DNA of 64,000 nt from Aromatoleum toluclasticum ATCC 700605 (GTDB lineage: Bacteria > Pseudomonadota > Gammaproteobacteria > Burkholderiales > Rhodocyclaceae). Of the stretch, positions 19,161 to 26,971 are shown in pieces. Position numbers and translations under genes: made by a program. The stretch is taken from positions 1 through 64,000 of the forward strand of contig NZ_KB899496.1 in the NCBI RefSeq assembly GCF_000378245.1. The letters run 5' to 3'. The first letter of the stretch is position 1. Each line of letters opens with the position of its first letter. The notes below the pieces were generated by a model. The model did no database searches. It was not told where the DNA came from and saw nothing but the letters and a program-made list of their open reading frames with translations.

Positions 19161-19814
19161 ATGGACGAGTTCGACGGCGCCATCGAGCATTCGACCCCGG
19201 TCTGGGCGGTCTTCGGCGACCTCATGTCGGGCCTGCTGGGGGCCTTTGTGCTGATCCTGGTCGGCGTCCTCGGCGTGCAGCTGGACCTGGTGACCAGCCT
19301 GGAAGCGGAAGTGCAGAAGCGCCGCGTCGAGGAACAGCGCCGCGAGGCTCTGGAGAAGGCCCTCGCCGTGCCGCTTGCCGCGGGGCGCGTGACCCTCGAC
19401 GACGGCCGCATCGGCATCAGCGGCAGCGTGCTGTTCGCGCTCAATTCCGACGAGTTGCAGCCGGAAGGCCGCCAGCTGCTGAAGAGCCTCGCGCCGCCGC
19501 TGGCCGCCTTTCTTTCGGTCAGGGATGAGATGCTGATGGTGAGCGGTTTCACGGACGACCGGCCGGTGCGCGACACCAACCGGCAATTCGCCGACAACCT
19601 CGAACTGTCCGCGCAGCGGGCCCTGACCGTGACGCGCGCGTTGATCGACGAAGGCATCCCGTCCTCGTCCGTGTTCGCCGCCGCCTTCGGCCAGGAGCAG
19701 CCGGTGGCGTCCAATGCCGATGCGGAAGGGCGCTCGCGCAACCGGCGCGTCGAGATGGCCCCGGTTCCGCGGTCTGGCCAGGCGGGCAAGGCGGGCGCCG
19801 GGGGAAATGGCTGA
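19161..19814 (+). CDS. OmpA/MotB-like peptidoglycan-binding protein
   Basis: 217 residues from ATG 19161 (GTG 19155 would overlap the previous stop). A single N-terminal membrane segment has aspartate 20 at its start (PVWAVFGDLMSGLLGAFVL), the position of the proton-binding aspartate of MotB and ZorB. A short coiled linker follows, then an OmpA-C domain (about 75-205) with GFTDDRPV, NLELSAQRALTV and SRNRRVEM, which binds peptidoglycan. Together with the DUF802 protein this forms the pair expected of a MotA/MotB-type motor. It overlaps DUF2894 by 8 bases. No flagellar gene is nearby, so it is not an ordinary flagellar stator. Confidence 0.88.
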   Translation: MDEFDGAIEHSTPVWAVFGDLMSGLLGAFVLILVGVLGVQLDLVTSLEAEVQKRRVEEQRREALEKALAVPLAAGRVTLDDGRIGISGSVLFALNSDELQPEGRQLLKSLAPPLAAFLSVRDEMLMVSGFTDDRPVRDTNRQFADNLELSAQRALTVTRALIDEGIPSSSVFAAAFGQEQPVASNADAEGRSRNRRVEMAPVPRSGQAGKAGAGGNG

Positions 19815-20565
19815 CACGCGCCCGTCCGGAGCCGATCCCGGCGCGCTGATCGAAGCCCTGCGGGCGCAGAACGCTGAGCGCTTCGATCCGGTGGGCTTCC
19901 GCTTCATCGAGGCCCTGGCGCGCCGCGCCGCAAGCGGCGGCGACGCGGCCCGAGGTGTGCTGGAGCGCCGGCTGGCGACAGCCCTGTCCGACTACCGCGA
20001 GCGCCTCGACGCCGCCGGGCGCAAGGCCGGCGATGCGCTGGAACGGGCGATCACGCGCTTCCCCGAATCCGCCGACGCCCTGCGGCAATGCCGCGAATCC
20101 GGCGACCTCGCCGGCCTGCAGCGGCTGCTCGCACGGTTGGCGGGGCAGGGCGGCCACTCGCCCCTGAACGGGCTGCTCGCCCACATCGGCCGGCACACGC
20201 CCGCCGGGACCGCCGACCACTCTGTCGATGGCGGCCAAGGCGCCGGTGCCGCATTCTCCGCTCAGCCCGAACTCAAATCCCTGAGCTATTTCCGCAGCAC
20301 CTGGTCCCGCCTCAGTCTCGAGCGGCAGCTCGCCGACGCCTTCGCCCAGGCTCCGGAAAACGCCGGCCCGCTCAACTCGCATTTCCTCGTGCTGCAGGCG
20401 CTCGGGCAGATGCGCGACATCTCCCCCGAATACCTCAGGCAGTTCATGTCCTACGTCGATGCCCTGCTGTGGCTCGAGCAGGCCGACAACAGCCGCAATC
20501 CCCCACGCAACAACGCGGCGCGCAAGAACGCCGTCCGGGGCGAACGCGAGAAGAAGCGCAAATAA
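19807..20565 (+). CDS. DUF2894 family protein, last gene of the putative motor operon
   Basis: 252-residue soluble protein; ATG 19807 has GGGGAAA upstream and overlaps the OmpA-like gene by 8 bases. The C-terminal block with SYFRSTWSRLSLERQLADA and PENAGPLNSHFLVLQALGQM, then YLRQFMSYVDALLWLEQA, is what I recall as the DUF2894 core. The first half is helical with many Ala/Arg residues, and the last 25 residues are very basic (RKNAVRGEREKKRK), which could contact nucleic acid or membrane. Function unknown. It completes the four-gene order DUF3348-DUF802-OmpA-DUF2894. Confidence 0.82.
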   Translation: MADTRPSGADPGALIEALRAQNAERFDPVGFRFIEALARRAASGGDAARGVLERRLATALSDYRERLDAAGRKAGDALERAITRFPESADALRQCRESGDLAGLQRLLARLAGQGGHSPLNGLLAHIGRHTPAGTADHSVDGGQGAGAAFSAQPELKSLSYFRSTWSRLSLERQLADAFAQAPENAGPLNSHFLVLQALGQMRDISPEYLRQFMSYVDALLWLEQADNSRNPPRNNAARKNAVRGEREKKRK

Positions 20566-20670
20566 TCGGCACGACCCCGCGAGCAATCCGGCGACAAGCG
20601 CCTTCATGTGATCGCTGGATCGTGTCGGATGACCTGTCACGGCCCGCCCGAACCCTAGTAATCTGTTCAA

Positions 20671-22011
20671 ATGCTGACGACCGCACAGGACGCCCCGTTG
20701 CCCGGCTTTGTCGAACTGCTGCTCGACGCGGTCTTTCTCGTCGACGCTGGGGGACGCATCGTCTACGTGAGTGCCGCGTGCGAACGCATGCTCGGTTACA
20801 CGCCGCAGGAGATGATCGGCCGGGAGCTGTTCGGGTTTCTCGTCCCCGAAGACCGGACGCGGACCGTCGCCGAGGCCGGCTCGGTCATCGCGGGACGTTC
20901 GCGGATCGGCTTCGAGAACCGCTACGTCCATAAGGACGGCCGTCACGTCCACATCATGTGGTCCGCGCGCTGGTCCGAAAGGGACCGGCTGCGCGTCGGC
21001 GTGGCACGCGACGTCACCGAACTCAAGAACGCCGAGGCCATTCAGCGCGCCACGTACGCCATTTCGGAAGCGGCGCACGAAGCCGCGGACCTCGACGTCC
21101 TGCTGCGCGAGATCCACCGCATCATCGCGAGCCTCGTGCCGGTGGCGGGTCTTGCGCTCGCGACCTGCGACAGACAGACCAGGAAGCTCAGCTTCTCCTA
21201 CCAGCGCGATCGCCACGGCAACCCGCTGACCCTGCACGAACCCGTCGCGTGCGAGTTCTGCGCCCAGGTCATCTGCGGCGGCCGTCCGATGCACCTGCGC
21301 GACGCTGCGCTGGCCGCGCTGTCGGGCGACGCTGCGGCGTCCTGCGACGACGGATCCTGGCTCGCCATGCCGCTGATCGCGCAGCAGGACACGATCGGCG
21401 CCCTGGTGCTGAAAAGCGATCCGGGCATCCAATACTCGGACAAGGACAAGGAGCTGCTGCATTTCGTCGCCGAGCAGATCGCGATCGCCATCGACCGCGC
21501 CCAGCTCAAGTCCGACCTGCTGCGCGCGGCCCGCTACGACGAGCTGACCGGACTGCCGAACCGGCGCCTCTTCAACGACCGCATCAAGTCGGTCGTGGCC
21601 AGATGCGTGCGCAATCAGTCCCGCCTGGCGGTGCTGTACATCGACCTCGACGATTTCAAACAGGTCAATGACTCGCTCGGACACGCCAACGGCGATCTGC
21701 TGCTGCAGGAGGTCGCCCGCCGGCTTCAGCGATGCGTGCGCGGGACGGACACCGTCGCCCGCCTGGGCGGCGACGAATTCGTCATTCTGCTCGAAAACGT
21801 GCAGACGCCCGACGATGCCCGCGCCGTCGCGGACAAGATCCGGGAGGCAGTGAGCCACCCGGTCGACCTCGACACCTGCGTCCTGCGCGCGCAGGCGAGC
21901 ATCGGCATCGCCGTCTATCCCGAACACGGGCAGGAAGTCGAGCGCATCCTGCAGCACGCCGACGCTGCAATGTACGCGGACAAACGGAACAAGCCCTTTC
22001 AGGCGATGTAG
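20671..22011 (+). CDS. PAS-GAF-GGDEF diguanylate cyclase
   Basis: 446 residues, soluble. An N-terminal PAS domain (about 10-120), a GAF domain (about 135-280) and a GGDEF domain (about 290-440). The active-site loop reads LGGDEF and an inhibitory I-site RGTD lies five residues upstream, so it should make cyclic di-GMP under product inhibition. YDELTGLPNRRLFNDR marks the start of the catalytic domain. A TAGTAA hexamer ends 9 bases before the ATG, so the message may have a very short leader. It is convergent with the hemerythrin gene. The signal sensed by PAS or GAF is unknown; the cysteines in CEFCAQVICGG in the GAF region might bind a cofactor. Confidence 0.93.
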   Translation: MLTTAQDAPLPGFVELLLDAVFLVDAGGRIVYVSAACERMLGYTPQEMIGRELFGFLVPEDRTRTVAEAGSVIAGRSRIGFENRYVHKDGRHVHIMWSARWSERDRLRVGVARDVTELKNAEAIQRATYAISEAAHEAADLDVLLREIHRIIASLVPVAGLALATCDRQTRKLSFSYQRDRHGNPLTLHEPVACEFCAQVICGGRPMHLRDAALAALSGDAAASCDDGSWLAMPLIAQQDTIGALVLKSDPGIQYSDKDKELLHFVAEQIAIAIDRAQLKSDLLRAARYDELTGLPNRRLFNDRIKSVVARCVRNQSRLAVLYIDLDDFKQVNDSLGHANGDLLLQEVARRLQRCVRGTDTVARLGGDEFVILLENVQTPDDARAVADKIREAVSHPVDLDTCVLRAQASIGIAVYPEHGQEVERILQHADAAMYADKRNKPFQAM

Positions 22012-22071
22012 GACTGAGTCGATCGACGCACCATATCGCCCGAAGCGGGACGGTGGCCTGTGCCGGCGACC

Positions 22072-22662
22072 TCACTCGAGGCAGCACGCGGCCTCCGCGG
22101 GTTCCTTGCACCCGCAGCCCGCCTGGTCCGCAATGCGCCGATGGATCGACTTGAAGCGATCCTGCACCGTGTCGCCGAAGATCGGATCCCACGCGAAATG
22201 GATCGCGGAGTCGACGAGGAACCATTCCTCGTCGCCCAGCGAAGCCGCCAGCCGCGGGAAGATCTCGCGTTCCTCGATCGCCATGTGATCCTTCAGGAAG
22301 TTCGTGTAGTCGAGCACGTCCGCCTGCAGCGTGGCACGCGGCATCATCGTCCCCGCCGCTGCGGCGCCCAGGTCCGCGGCCAGTTTCGCTCCGCTTTCGG
22401 CGATCGATCGGTGCTCGTCCGCGAGCGCTGCGATCAGGGTTTCGGCCTCGGGGTCGTGCGGAAGCAGGCGCCTGAACGCAACATCCTCGCGCGGATGGTG
22501 GTAGCGGTCCGGGTACTGCGTCATGTAATACACGATGTCCGCCATCAAGTCGTAATCCGGGTCTTCGCCACGGACCAGGGGGACGGTCAGTGCCTGGAGC
22601 AGATCGAGCAGTTTGCGGTAATTGGCGTGCTCGGTTTGCCATTTTTGTATCTGTGCGGTCAT
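22072..22662 (-). CDS. hemerythrin HHE-domain protein with cysteine-rich tail
   Basis: 196 residues. Two HHE halves supply likely di-iron ligands: H12, H55 or H56, E59, H84, H126 and E130. Such proteins bind oxygen or respond to NO and oxidants. An unusual addition is a C-terminal tail with five cysteines (AGCGCKEPAEAACCLE) that could bind metal or form disulfides. A GGAGAG motif precedes the ATG. The gene is divergent from the ferredoxin gene, and the perfect 20-bp dyad at 22766 lies between them, suggesting shared control. Confidence 0.9.
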   Translation of the reverse strand: MTAQIQKWQTEHANYRKLLDLLQALTVPLVRGEDPDYDLMADIVYYMTQYPDRYHHPREDVAFRRLLPHDPEAETLIAALADEHRSIAESGAKLAADLGAAAAGTMMPRATLQADVLDYTNFLKDHMAIEEREIFPRLAASLGDEEWFLVDSAIHFAWDPIFGDTVQDRFKSIHRRIADQAGCGCKEPAEAACCLE

Positions 22663-22765
22663 GACGCTCTCCAGCAGTCGTTGGGGCGCATCCGGCGTCC
22701 GGGTGGGTTCGACCCGGTGCCGGTGGGTGCGGTGTACCAGATGCTAGGGAGGCGGGCCGCAGCGG

Positions 22766-22785
22766 TGAATGACTTTTGTCATTCA
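22766..22785. promoter_or_regulatory. perfect 20-bp palindrome, putative Crp/Fnr-type operator
   Basis: TGAATGAC-TTTT-GTCATTCA is a perfect 8-bp inverted repeat with a 4-base spacer, the geometry of Fnr-type sites. The core ATGAC-N4-GTCAT differs from TTGAT-N4-ATCAA at the outer and inner bases. For the ferredoxin gene, TACATT at 22805-22810 would be the -10; a transcript start near 22817 places the centre at -41.5, the class II activator position. The Crp/Fnr-type gene at 23198 is the obvious candidate binder. Confidence 0.6.
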
Positions 22786-22852
22786 GCCCGCCGCGGCCCG
22801 GGCCTACATTGCACTCACACTCCAACCGAACTGCCAGAACGAGGGAAAAACC

Positions 22853-23176
22853 ATGACATACGTCGTCACCGAAGCCTGCATCAAGTGCAAACACACCGAT
22901 TGCGTCGATGTCTGCCCCGTCGACGCCTTTCGCGAAGGCCCGAATTTCCTCGTGATCGACCCGGGCGAATGCATCGACTGCACGCTGTGCGTCGCCGAAT
23001 GTCCCGTCGATGCGATCTATGCCGAGGACGACGTGCCGGTCGATCAACGGCACTTCATCGCGCTCAACGAAGAACTCGCAAAGGTCTGGATCCCGATCGT
23101 CGAGGTCAAGCCCGCGCCCCCCGATGCCGGGGTGTGGGCGAAAGTGAAGGACAAGCTCGGGCTGCTCGAACGCTGA
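22853..23176 (+). CDS. fdxA: seven-iron ferredoxin
   Basis: 107-residue FdxA-type ferredoxin carrying one [3Fe-4S] and one [4Fe-4S] cluster. By alignment to Azotobacter ferredoxin I, cysteines 9, 17 and 50 hold the three-iron cluster and 21, 40, 43 and 46 the four-iron cluster; cysteine 12 is extra. The C-terminal extension ([14 protein letters not shown] and after) is normal for this group. The start is ATG 22853, since the upstream frame crosses the palindromic operator. It converges on the Crp/Fnr gene with a 21-base gap. Electron partner unknown. Confidence 0.94.
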   Translation: MTYVVTEACIKCKHTDCVDVCPVDAFREGPNFLVIDPGECIDCTLCVAECPVDAIYAEDDVPVDQRHFIALNEELAKVWIPIVEVKPAPPDAGVWAKVKDKLGLLER

Positions 23177-23197
23177 GGGCCCTGGCCGGAGCGCCGC

Positions 23198-23962
23198 TCA
23201 GGACTCGACGATCCGCTCCAGCATGTCCGGGCGCATGATCTCGATCCGGCCGGGCCGCGACGCGATCCAGCCGGCCTTCTGCCAGCGGCTGAGGATCCGG
23301 ATCACCGTTTCGACGCGTGCGCTCACGAGCTGGCTGAGTTCGTCGCGGGCGAGATGCACGTCGACGATCACGCTGCCCGTGGCCGTCGTTCGGCCGAATC
23401 GCCCGATCAGGTAACGCATCAGTGCCGCGAGGCGGCGTGGCACCGAGCCGGCGCTGACGATGTCGATCTTCGCGCGCAGCGCGACGGTGTGGCCCAGCAG
23501 CGCGTGATTCACCGCGCGTCCCACGGCGATGGAGTCGTCCAGGGCGTCCCGCAGTGCCTCCGCACGGATCGACAGCACCTCCACCGGTTCTCCGAGCGCG
23601 ATGGCGTCGGCCGGAAACACGCCGCCCTCCAGCGCGGCTGCAAGGCCGACGGCCTCGCCGCGCCGGAACAGGCCCACCAGGATGCCTTCCCCGGTCGGCG
23701 TCATCTGCCGGATCTGCAGCACGCCCGATTCGATGACCGCGAACCAGTTCGCGTGCTCCCCGGCGAACCACAGCGATTCACCCGGATCCAGACGGCGCGA
23801 GCGCGCACCTTGCGCAAGATGGCGAAGATCGGCCGGTCCCACTTGCGAAAACAGTTCGAGCTCGCCGAGTCGCCGCGCCAGCGCGTCGGCGTGCGCTCCT
23901 CCGTGCCCTTCGAATGGGGCGGGCGGAGGATGCAGCAGCGACGTTTGTGGAGCGTGTCCCAT
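23198..23962 (-). CDS. Crp/Fnr-family regulator without cysteines, at the end of the sdh operon
   Basis: 254 residues: a cyclic-nucleotide-binding-type effector domain (about 30-150), a long dimer helix and a winged HTH at the C-terminus (LARDELSQLVSARVETVIR). The recognition helix keeps the Glu and Arg that read the G and C of a TGA half-site. There is no cysteine anywhere, so it cannot carry the Fnr iron-sulfur cluster; a DNR/NnrR-like (haem, NO) or redox-independent mode is more likely. ATG 23962 lies 17 bases after the sdhB stop, so it is probably co-transcribed with sdhCDB. The palindrome at 22766 is a plausible target. Confidence 0.85.
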   Translation of the reverse strand: MGHAPQTSLLHPPPAPFEGHGGAHADALARRLGELELFSQVGPADLRHLAQGARSRRLDPGESLWFAGEHANWFAVIESGVLQIRQMTPTGEGILVGLFRRGEAVGLAAALEGGVFPADAIALGEPVEVLSIRAEALRDALDDSIAVGRAVNHALLGHTVALRAKIDIVSAGSVPRRLAALMRYLIGRFGRTTATGSVIVDVHLARDELSQLVSARVETVIRILSRWQKAGWIASRPGRIEIMRPDMLERIVES

Positions 23963-23979
23963 GACTTTCTCGTGCGCCT

Positions 23980-24675
23980 CTACGACGACTCGCGCACCAG
24001 CGCCTGCCGGATACGCTCGATCGCGTGCGAAGGGCTCAATCCCTTGGGGCAGACTTCGGTGCAGTTCATGATCGTGCGGCAGCGGAACAGGCGATAGACG
24101 TCGTCGAGATAGGCCAGTCGCTCCGCGGTGGCCGTGTCGCGCGAATCGGAGATGAAGCGGTAAGCCTGCAGCAGCCCGGCCGGCCCGATGAACTTGTCCG
24201 GATTCCACCAAAAGGACGGACAGAACGAGCTGCAGCACGCACACAGGATGCATTCGTACAGCCCGTTCAGCTTCTCGCGCTCGGCCGGCGACTGCAGACG
24301 CTCGCGTTCGGGAGGTGCCGTATCGTTGATCAGGTAGGGCTTGATCGAGTGGTAATGCGCAAAGAACTGCGTCATGTCGACGATCAGGTCGCGGATCACC
24401 GGGAAGCCCGGCAGCGGTCGCAGCACGACGGGTTCCTTCAGGCCGGCGAGGGGCGTCAGGCACGCCAGTCCATTGCGGCCGTTGATGTTCATCGCATCCG
24501 ACCCGCACACGCCTTCGCGGCAGGAACGGCGGAACGACAGGCTGTCGTCGATCGTCTTGAGCCGCATTAGCGCATCGAGCAGCTTCTTGTCGTCTGCCTC
24601 CGGGGCCAATTCGTAATCCTGCATGTGCGGTTTCAGATCGCTTTCCGGATTGAAGCGATAGATGCTCAATCGCAT
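23980..24675 (-). CDS. sdhB: succinate dehydrogenase iron-sulfur subunit
   Basis: 231 residues; carries electrons from flavin to quinone in complex II. The [2Fe-2S] cysteines lie in SCREGVCGSDAMNINGRNG and LAC; the [4Fe-4S] and [3Fe-4S] ligands are in CILCACCSSFCP and CRTIMNCTEVCPKG. AAGGAGG precedes the ATG. Upstream is sdhD at only 24 bases, with no room for sdhA, which normally sits between sdhD and sdhB. Downstream is a Crp/Fnr gene where sdhE and gltA are usual. The protein itself looks intact. Confidence 0.95.
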   Translation of the reverse strand: MRLSIYRFNPESDLKPHMQDYELAPEADDKKLLDALMRLKTIDDSLSFRRSCREGVCGSDAMNINGRNGLACLTPLAGLKEPVVLRPLPGFPVIRDLIVDMTQFFAHYHSIKPYLINDTAPPERERLQSPAEREKLNGLYECILCACCSSFCPSFWWNPDKFIGPAGLLQAYRFISDSRDTATAERLAYLDDVYRLFRCRTIMNCTEVCPKGLSPSHAIERIRQALVRESS

Positions 24676-24699
24676 GATTCCTCCTTGGCGCGGCTGCCC

Positions 24700-25044
24700 T
24701 CAGGCACCGCCAGCGAAATGCGCCGCCATCGTCAGCACGACGCGGATCACGATCGCGAACAGGATCACCCCGACCACGGTCAGCACGGCGAGGCGCAGGA
24801 ATGGCGGGTGGACGTAGTCGAGCGCGATGTCACGAACGCCGATCCAGCCGTGCAGGGCCAGCGTCGCGAAGAACACCACGATCAGCACCGCCCCGTGCGT
24901 ACTGGTCGCCAGCGCATACCAGCGCTCGTAGGCAAGCGGGGGGGCAATCAGCAGCGTCGCCGCGCCCAGTGCAAGCAGGAACAGCTGCACCAATGCCGTC
25001 AGGCGCTGCAGCACCCACGCGCGTTGTCCGAGAAACAGCCTCAT
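24700..25044 (-). CDS. sdhD: succinate dehydrogenase membrane anchor subunit
   Basis: 114 residues with three membrane segments; helps hold haem b and the quinone site. VLQRLTALVQLFLLAL opens the first segment and LHGWIGVRDIALDYV is the family signature, with the histidine and Asp-Tyr pair near the haem and quinone site. ATG 25044 overlaps the sdhC stop as ATGA; GTG 25053 is a weaker option. Normal length. Next gene is sdhB, not sdhA. Confidence 0.9.
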   Translation of the reverse strand: MRLFLGQRAWVLQRLTALVQLFLLALGAATLLIAPPLAYERWYALATSTHGAVLIVVFFATLALHGWIGVRDIALDYVHPPFLRLAVLTVVGVILFAIVIRVVLTMAAHFAGGA

Positions 25045-25427
25045 GACAGCCACCGTGCCGCGGCAATGAGGGCGACGGCAGCCGCCGCGACGATCGCGGC
25101 CCAGGCGCTCGTGCGCGCCTGCGGCAAGCCGCTGCCGATGCCCGCATCCATCAGCAGGTGACGTATCCCCGCGAGCAGGTGATGCGTCGCGGCCCAGACG
25201 AAAAGGACCAGGAGCGCCGCCCGCCAGGGTGCGGACACAAGGTCGCGCAGCGCGGCAAACTCGGCCTCGCCGCGCAGCGAGCGGTCGAGCGCAAGCGCCA
25301 GGAGCGGCAGGCTGAGCACCAGCAGCACGCCGGAAATCCGATGGCCGATCGACGCGATCGCCCCGATCGGGAAGCGGATCTGCAGGAGATTCAGGAATTT
25401 GGGTGCAGCTCCCGCTGATGTTCGCAT
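25041..25427 (-). CDS. sdhC: succinate dehydrogenase cytochrome b556 subunit
   Basis: 128 residues, three membrane segments. SIGHRISGVLLVL and THHLLAGIRHLLMDAG carry the conserved His-Arg and the haem-ligand histidine of SdhC. I start at ATG 25427, with a GAGGAC motif before it; the upstream ATG 25475 would lie within 15 bases of the predicted -10. First gene of the sdhC-sdhD-sdhB-crp run and preceded by a strong sigma-70-type promoter. Confidence 0.92.
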   Translation of the reverse strand: MRTSAGAAPKFLNLLQIRFPIGAIASIGHRISGVLLVLSLPLLALALDRSLRGEAEFAALRDLVSAPWRAALLVLFVWAATHHLLAGIRHLLMDAGIGSGLPQARTSAWAAIVAAAAVALIAAARWLS

Positions 25428-25489
25428 GTCCTCGTCCCTGTTCGATTCGGCACGGAACGTGCGCGCGTGGCGCAACGGCCGTCTACCGG

Positions 25490-25517
25490 ACTATAGTGGT
25501 GCTTGCAAAAGAGTCAA
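25490..25517 (-). promoter_or_regulatory. sigma-70-type promoter of the sdhCDB operon
   Basis: Read on the minus strand: TTGACT (25517-25512), a 16-base spacer, TATAGT (25495-25490). Both hexamers are one base off consensus (TTGACA, TATAAT). It lies 63 bases upstream of the sdhC start. This suggests the sdhA-less operon is transcribed and not simply decaying. Confidence 0.7.
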
Positions 25518-25633
25518 CAAAAATGCATCTTTAGCGCATGTCCACAATTTCGCACGTGTCCGTACCCGTCATCCAGTGCCATATGGCTGATCCGGACTAG
25601 GATGGAGGGAGCGATCTGCTTCGTGGTGTCACC

Positions 25634-26392
25634 ATGTCGATGAATGATAGTCGCCCCGAGCCGCGGCATGTCCGCCCCGCCCAGGTCATGGCAGCCGTGT
25701 CCTGCGGACTGCGCGTGTTCGCCGACACCGCGCCCCTTTCCCTGTTGTATGCGGGCGGGTTTGCCGTGTTCGGCGTGGGACTCGTTTCCCTGCTCGCCGT
25801 CGTCGGGCTGGCGCCGATGGCCTTGCCGCTGGTGGGCGGTTTCCTGATCGTGGCGCCGGCCCTGCTGGCGGGCTTCTTCGCCATGTCGGCAGCGCTGCGG
25901 AATGGCCGCAAACCGACGTGGCGCGATGTCGGCGCGGGCTTCCTGCGATCGCCTCCTGCGCTCTGGGGCCTCGTGCTCGTCTGCCTGTTCCTCTTCGTGA
26001 TCTGGATGACCGATGCCGGCATCCTCTACAGCTTCATGCTCGGGCGCAGCTACACCGGCTGGAAGATGCTGTTTCCGTTTTCCGCCGAACTCCTGCGCTT
26101 CCACCTGGGGGCGATCGTCGCGGGCGGGCTGTTCGCGGTGATCGCCTTCTGCATCACCGCATATGCCGTTCCCCTGCTCATCGAGCGCCGCACCAGCCTG
26201 GTCGTCGCCGTGAGTGCGAGCGTTCGCGCGATATTTCGCAGCTTTCCGGCGAATCTCACGTGGAGTCTCGTCCTCGGCGGCACGATCATCGTATCGATCA
26301 TCGTGCCGCTGCTGCTGACGGTGACGCTGCCCGTCACCGCGTTCGCGACCGAATGCCTGTACCGGACGGTGTTTCCGGATGACTCGGCCTGA
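25634..26392 (+). CDS. DUF2189 family inner-membrane protein
   Basis: 252 residues with about six hydrophobic segments (roughly 37-60, 63-86, 110-130, 155-180 and two in the last 60 residues). Segments ALLAGFFAMSAALRNGRKPTW and FAVIAFCITAYAVPLLIERR resemble what I recall of DUF2189 membrane proteins. Function unknown. It is divergent from the sdh operon; TAGGAT lies about 30 bases before the ATG. The next gene is a PAS protein 105 bases away, with no clear link. Confidence 0.75.
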   Translation: MSMNDSRPEPRHVRPAQVMAAVSCGLRVFADTAPLSLLYAGGFAVFGVGLVSLLAVVGLAPMALPLVGGFLIVAPALLAGFFAMSAALRNGRKPTWRDVGAGFLRSPPALWGLVLVCLFLFVIWMTDAGILYSFMLGRSYTGWKMLFPFSAELLRFHLGAIVAGGLFAVIAFCITAYAVPLLIERRTSLVVAVSASVRAIFRSFPANLTWSLVLGGTIIVSIIVPLLLTVTLPVTAFATECLYRTVFPDDSA

Positions 26393-26497
26393 GCCGGTCG
26401 AGCGAGCGGGCGAGCACCCGGAGCCTTGGTCGCAGGATTTCATTTGGTTCATCCAATAACGAGCCGCCGGGCCGCGGCCGCATCATAGGAGGCAAGC

Positions 26498-26962
26498 TTG
26501 AGCAGCAACGCCACGGACATCAGCCGCTTCATCGTCGAACAGACGTCGGACGCCATCATCTTCGCCGACAGGGAAGGTCGGATCCGCGTGTGGAACGCCG
26601 CGGCGGAAGCTCTGTTCGGCTTCCCGCGCACGGAGGCGATCGGGCAGAGCCTCGACCTCATCATTCCCGAGAGGTTGCGCGCCGCGCACTGGGAGGGTTT
26701 TCACCGTGCGGTGGCGAGCGGCCGTACGCGGCTCGGCGGCCGTGCGGTGATCACGCGATCGCTGAACGCCGCCGGCGCCACCATCTACGTGGAAATGAGC
26801 TTCGCGCTGGTCTCCGACGAGCGTGGCGAAGTCGTCGGGTCGGTCGCCGTGGCGCGCGATGCGACGCAGCGACGGGAGGACGAAAGACTGCTTCGGGAGC
26901 GAGTGCGGATGCTGGAGGCGGAATCGCCACGGCAACCCGATTCTCCTGCGCGCACGAAGTGA
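26498..26962 (+). CDS. single-domain PAS sensor protein (TTG start)
   Basis: 154 residues made of one PAS domain (about 8-125; TSDAIIFADREGRIRVWNAA, then FGFPRTEAIGQSLDLIIPE) and a short coiled tail. The frame begins with TTG at 26498, chosen because AGGAGG sits 5 bases upstream and no in-frame ATG precedes the PAS fold. No histidine kinase, GGDEF or HTH output domain follows. PAS proteins of this type often bind haem or flavin, but I cannot assign a ligand. A 97-residue gene follows after 9 bases and may be its partner. Confidence 0.82.
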   Translation: MSSNATDISRFIVEQTSDAIIFADREGRIRVWNAAAEALFGFPRTEAIGQSLDLIIPERLRAAHWEGFHRAVASGRTRLGGRAVITRSLNAAGATIYVEMSFALVSDERGEVVGSVAVARDATQRREDERLLRERVRMLEAESPRQPDSPARTK

Positions 26963-26971
26963 CGGGACGAC

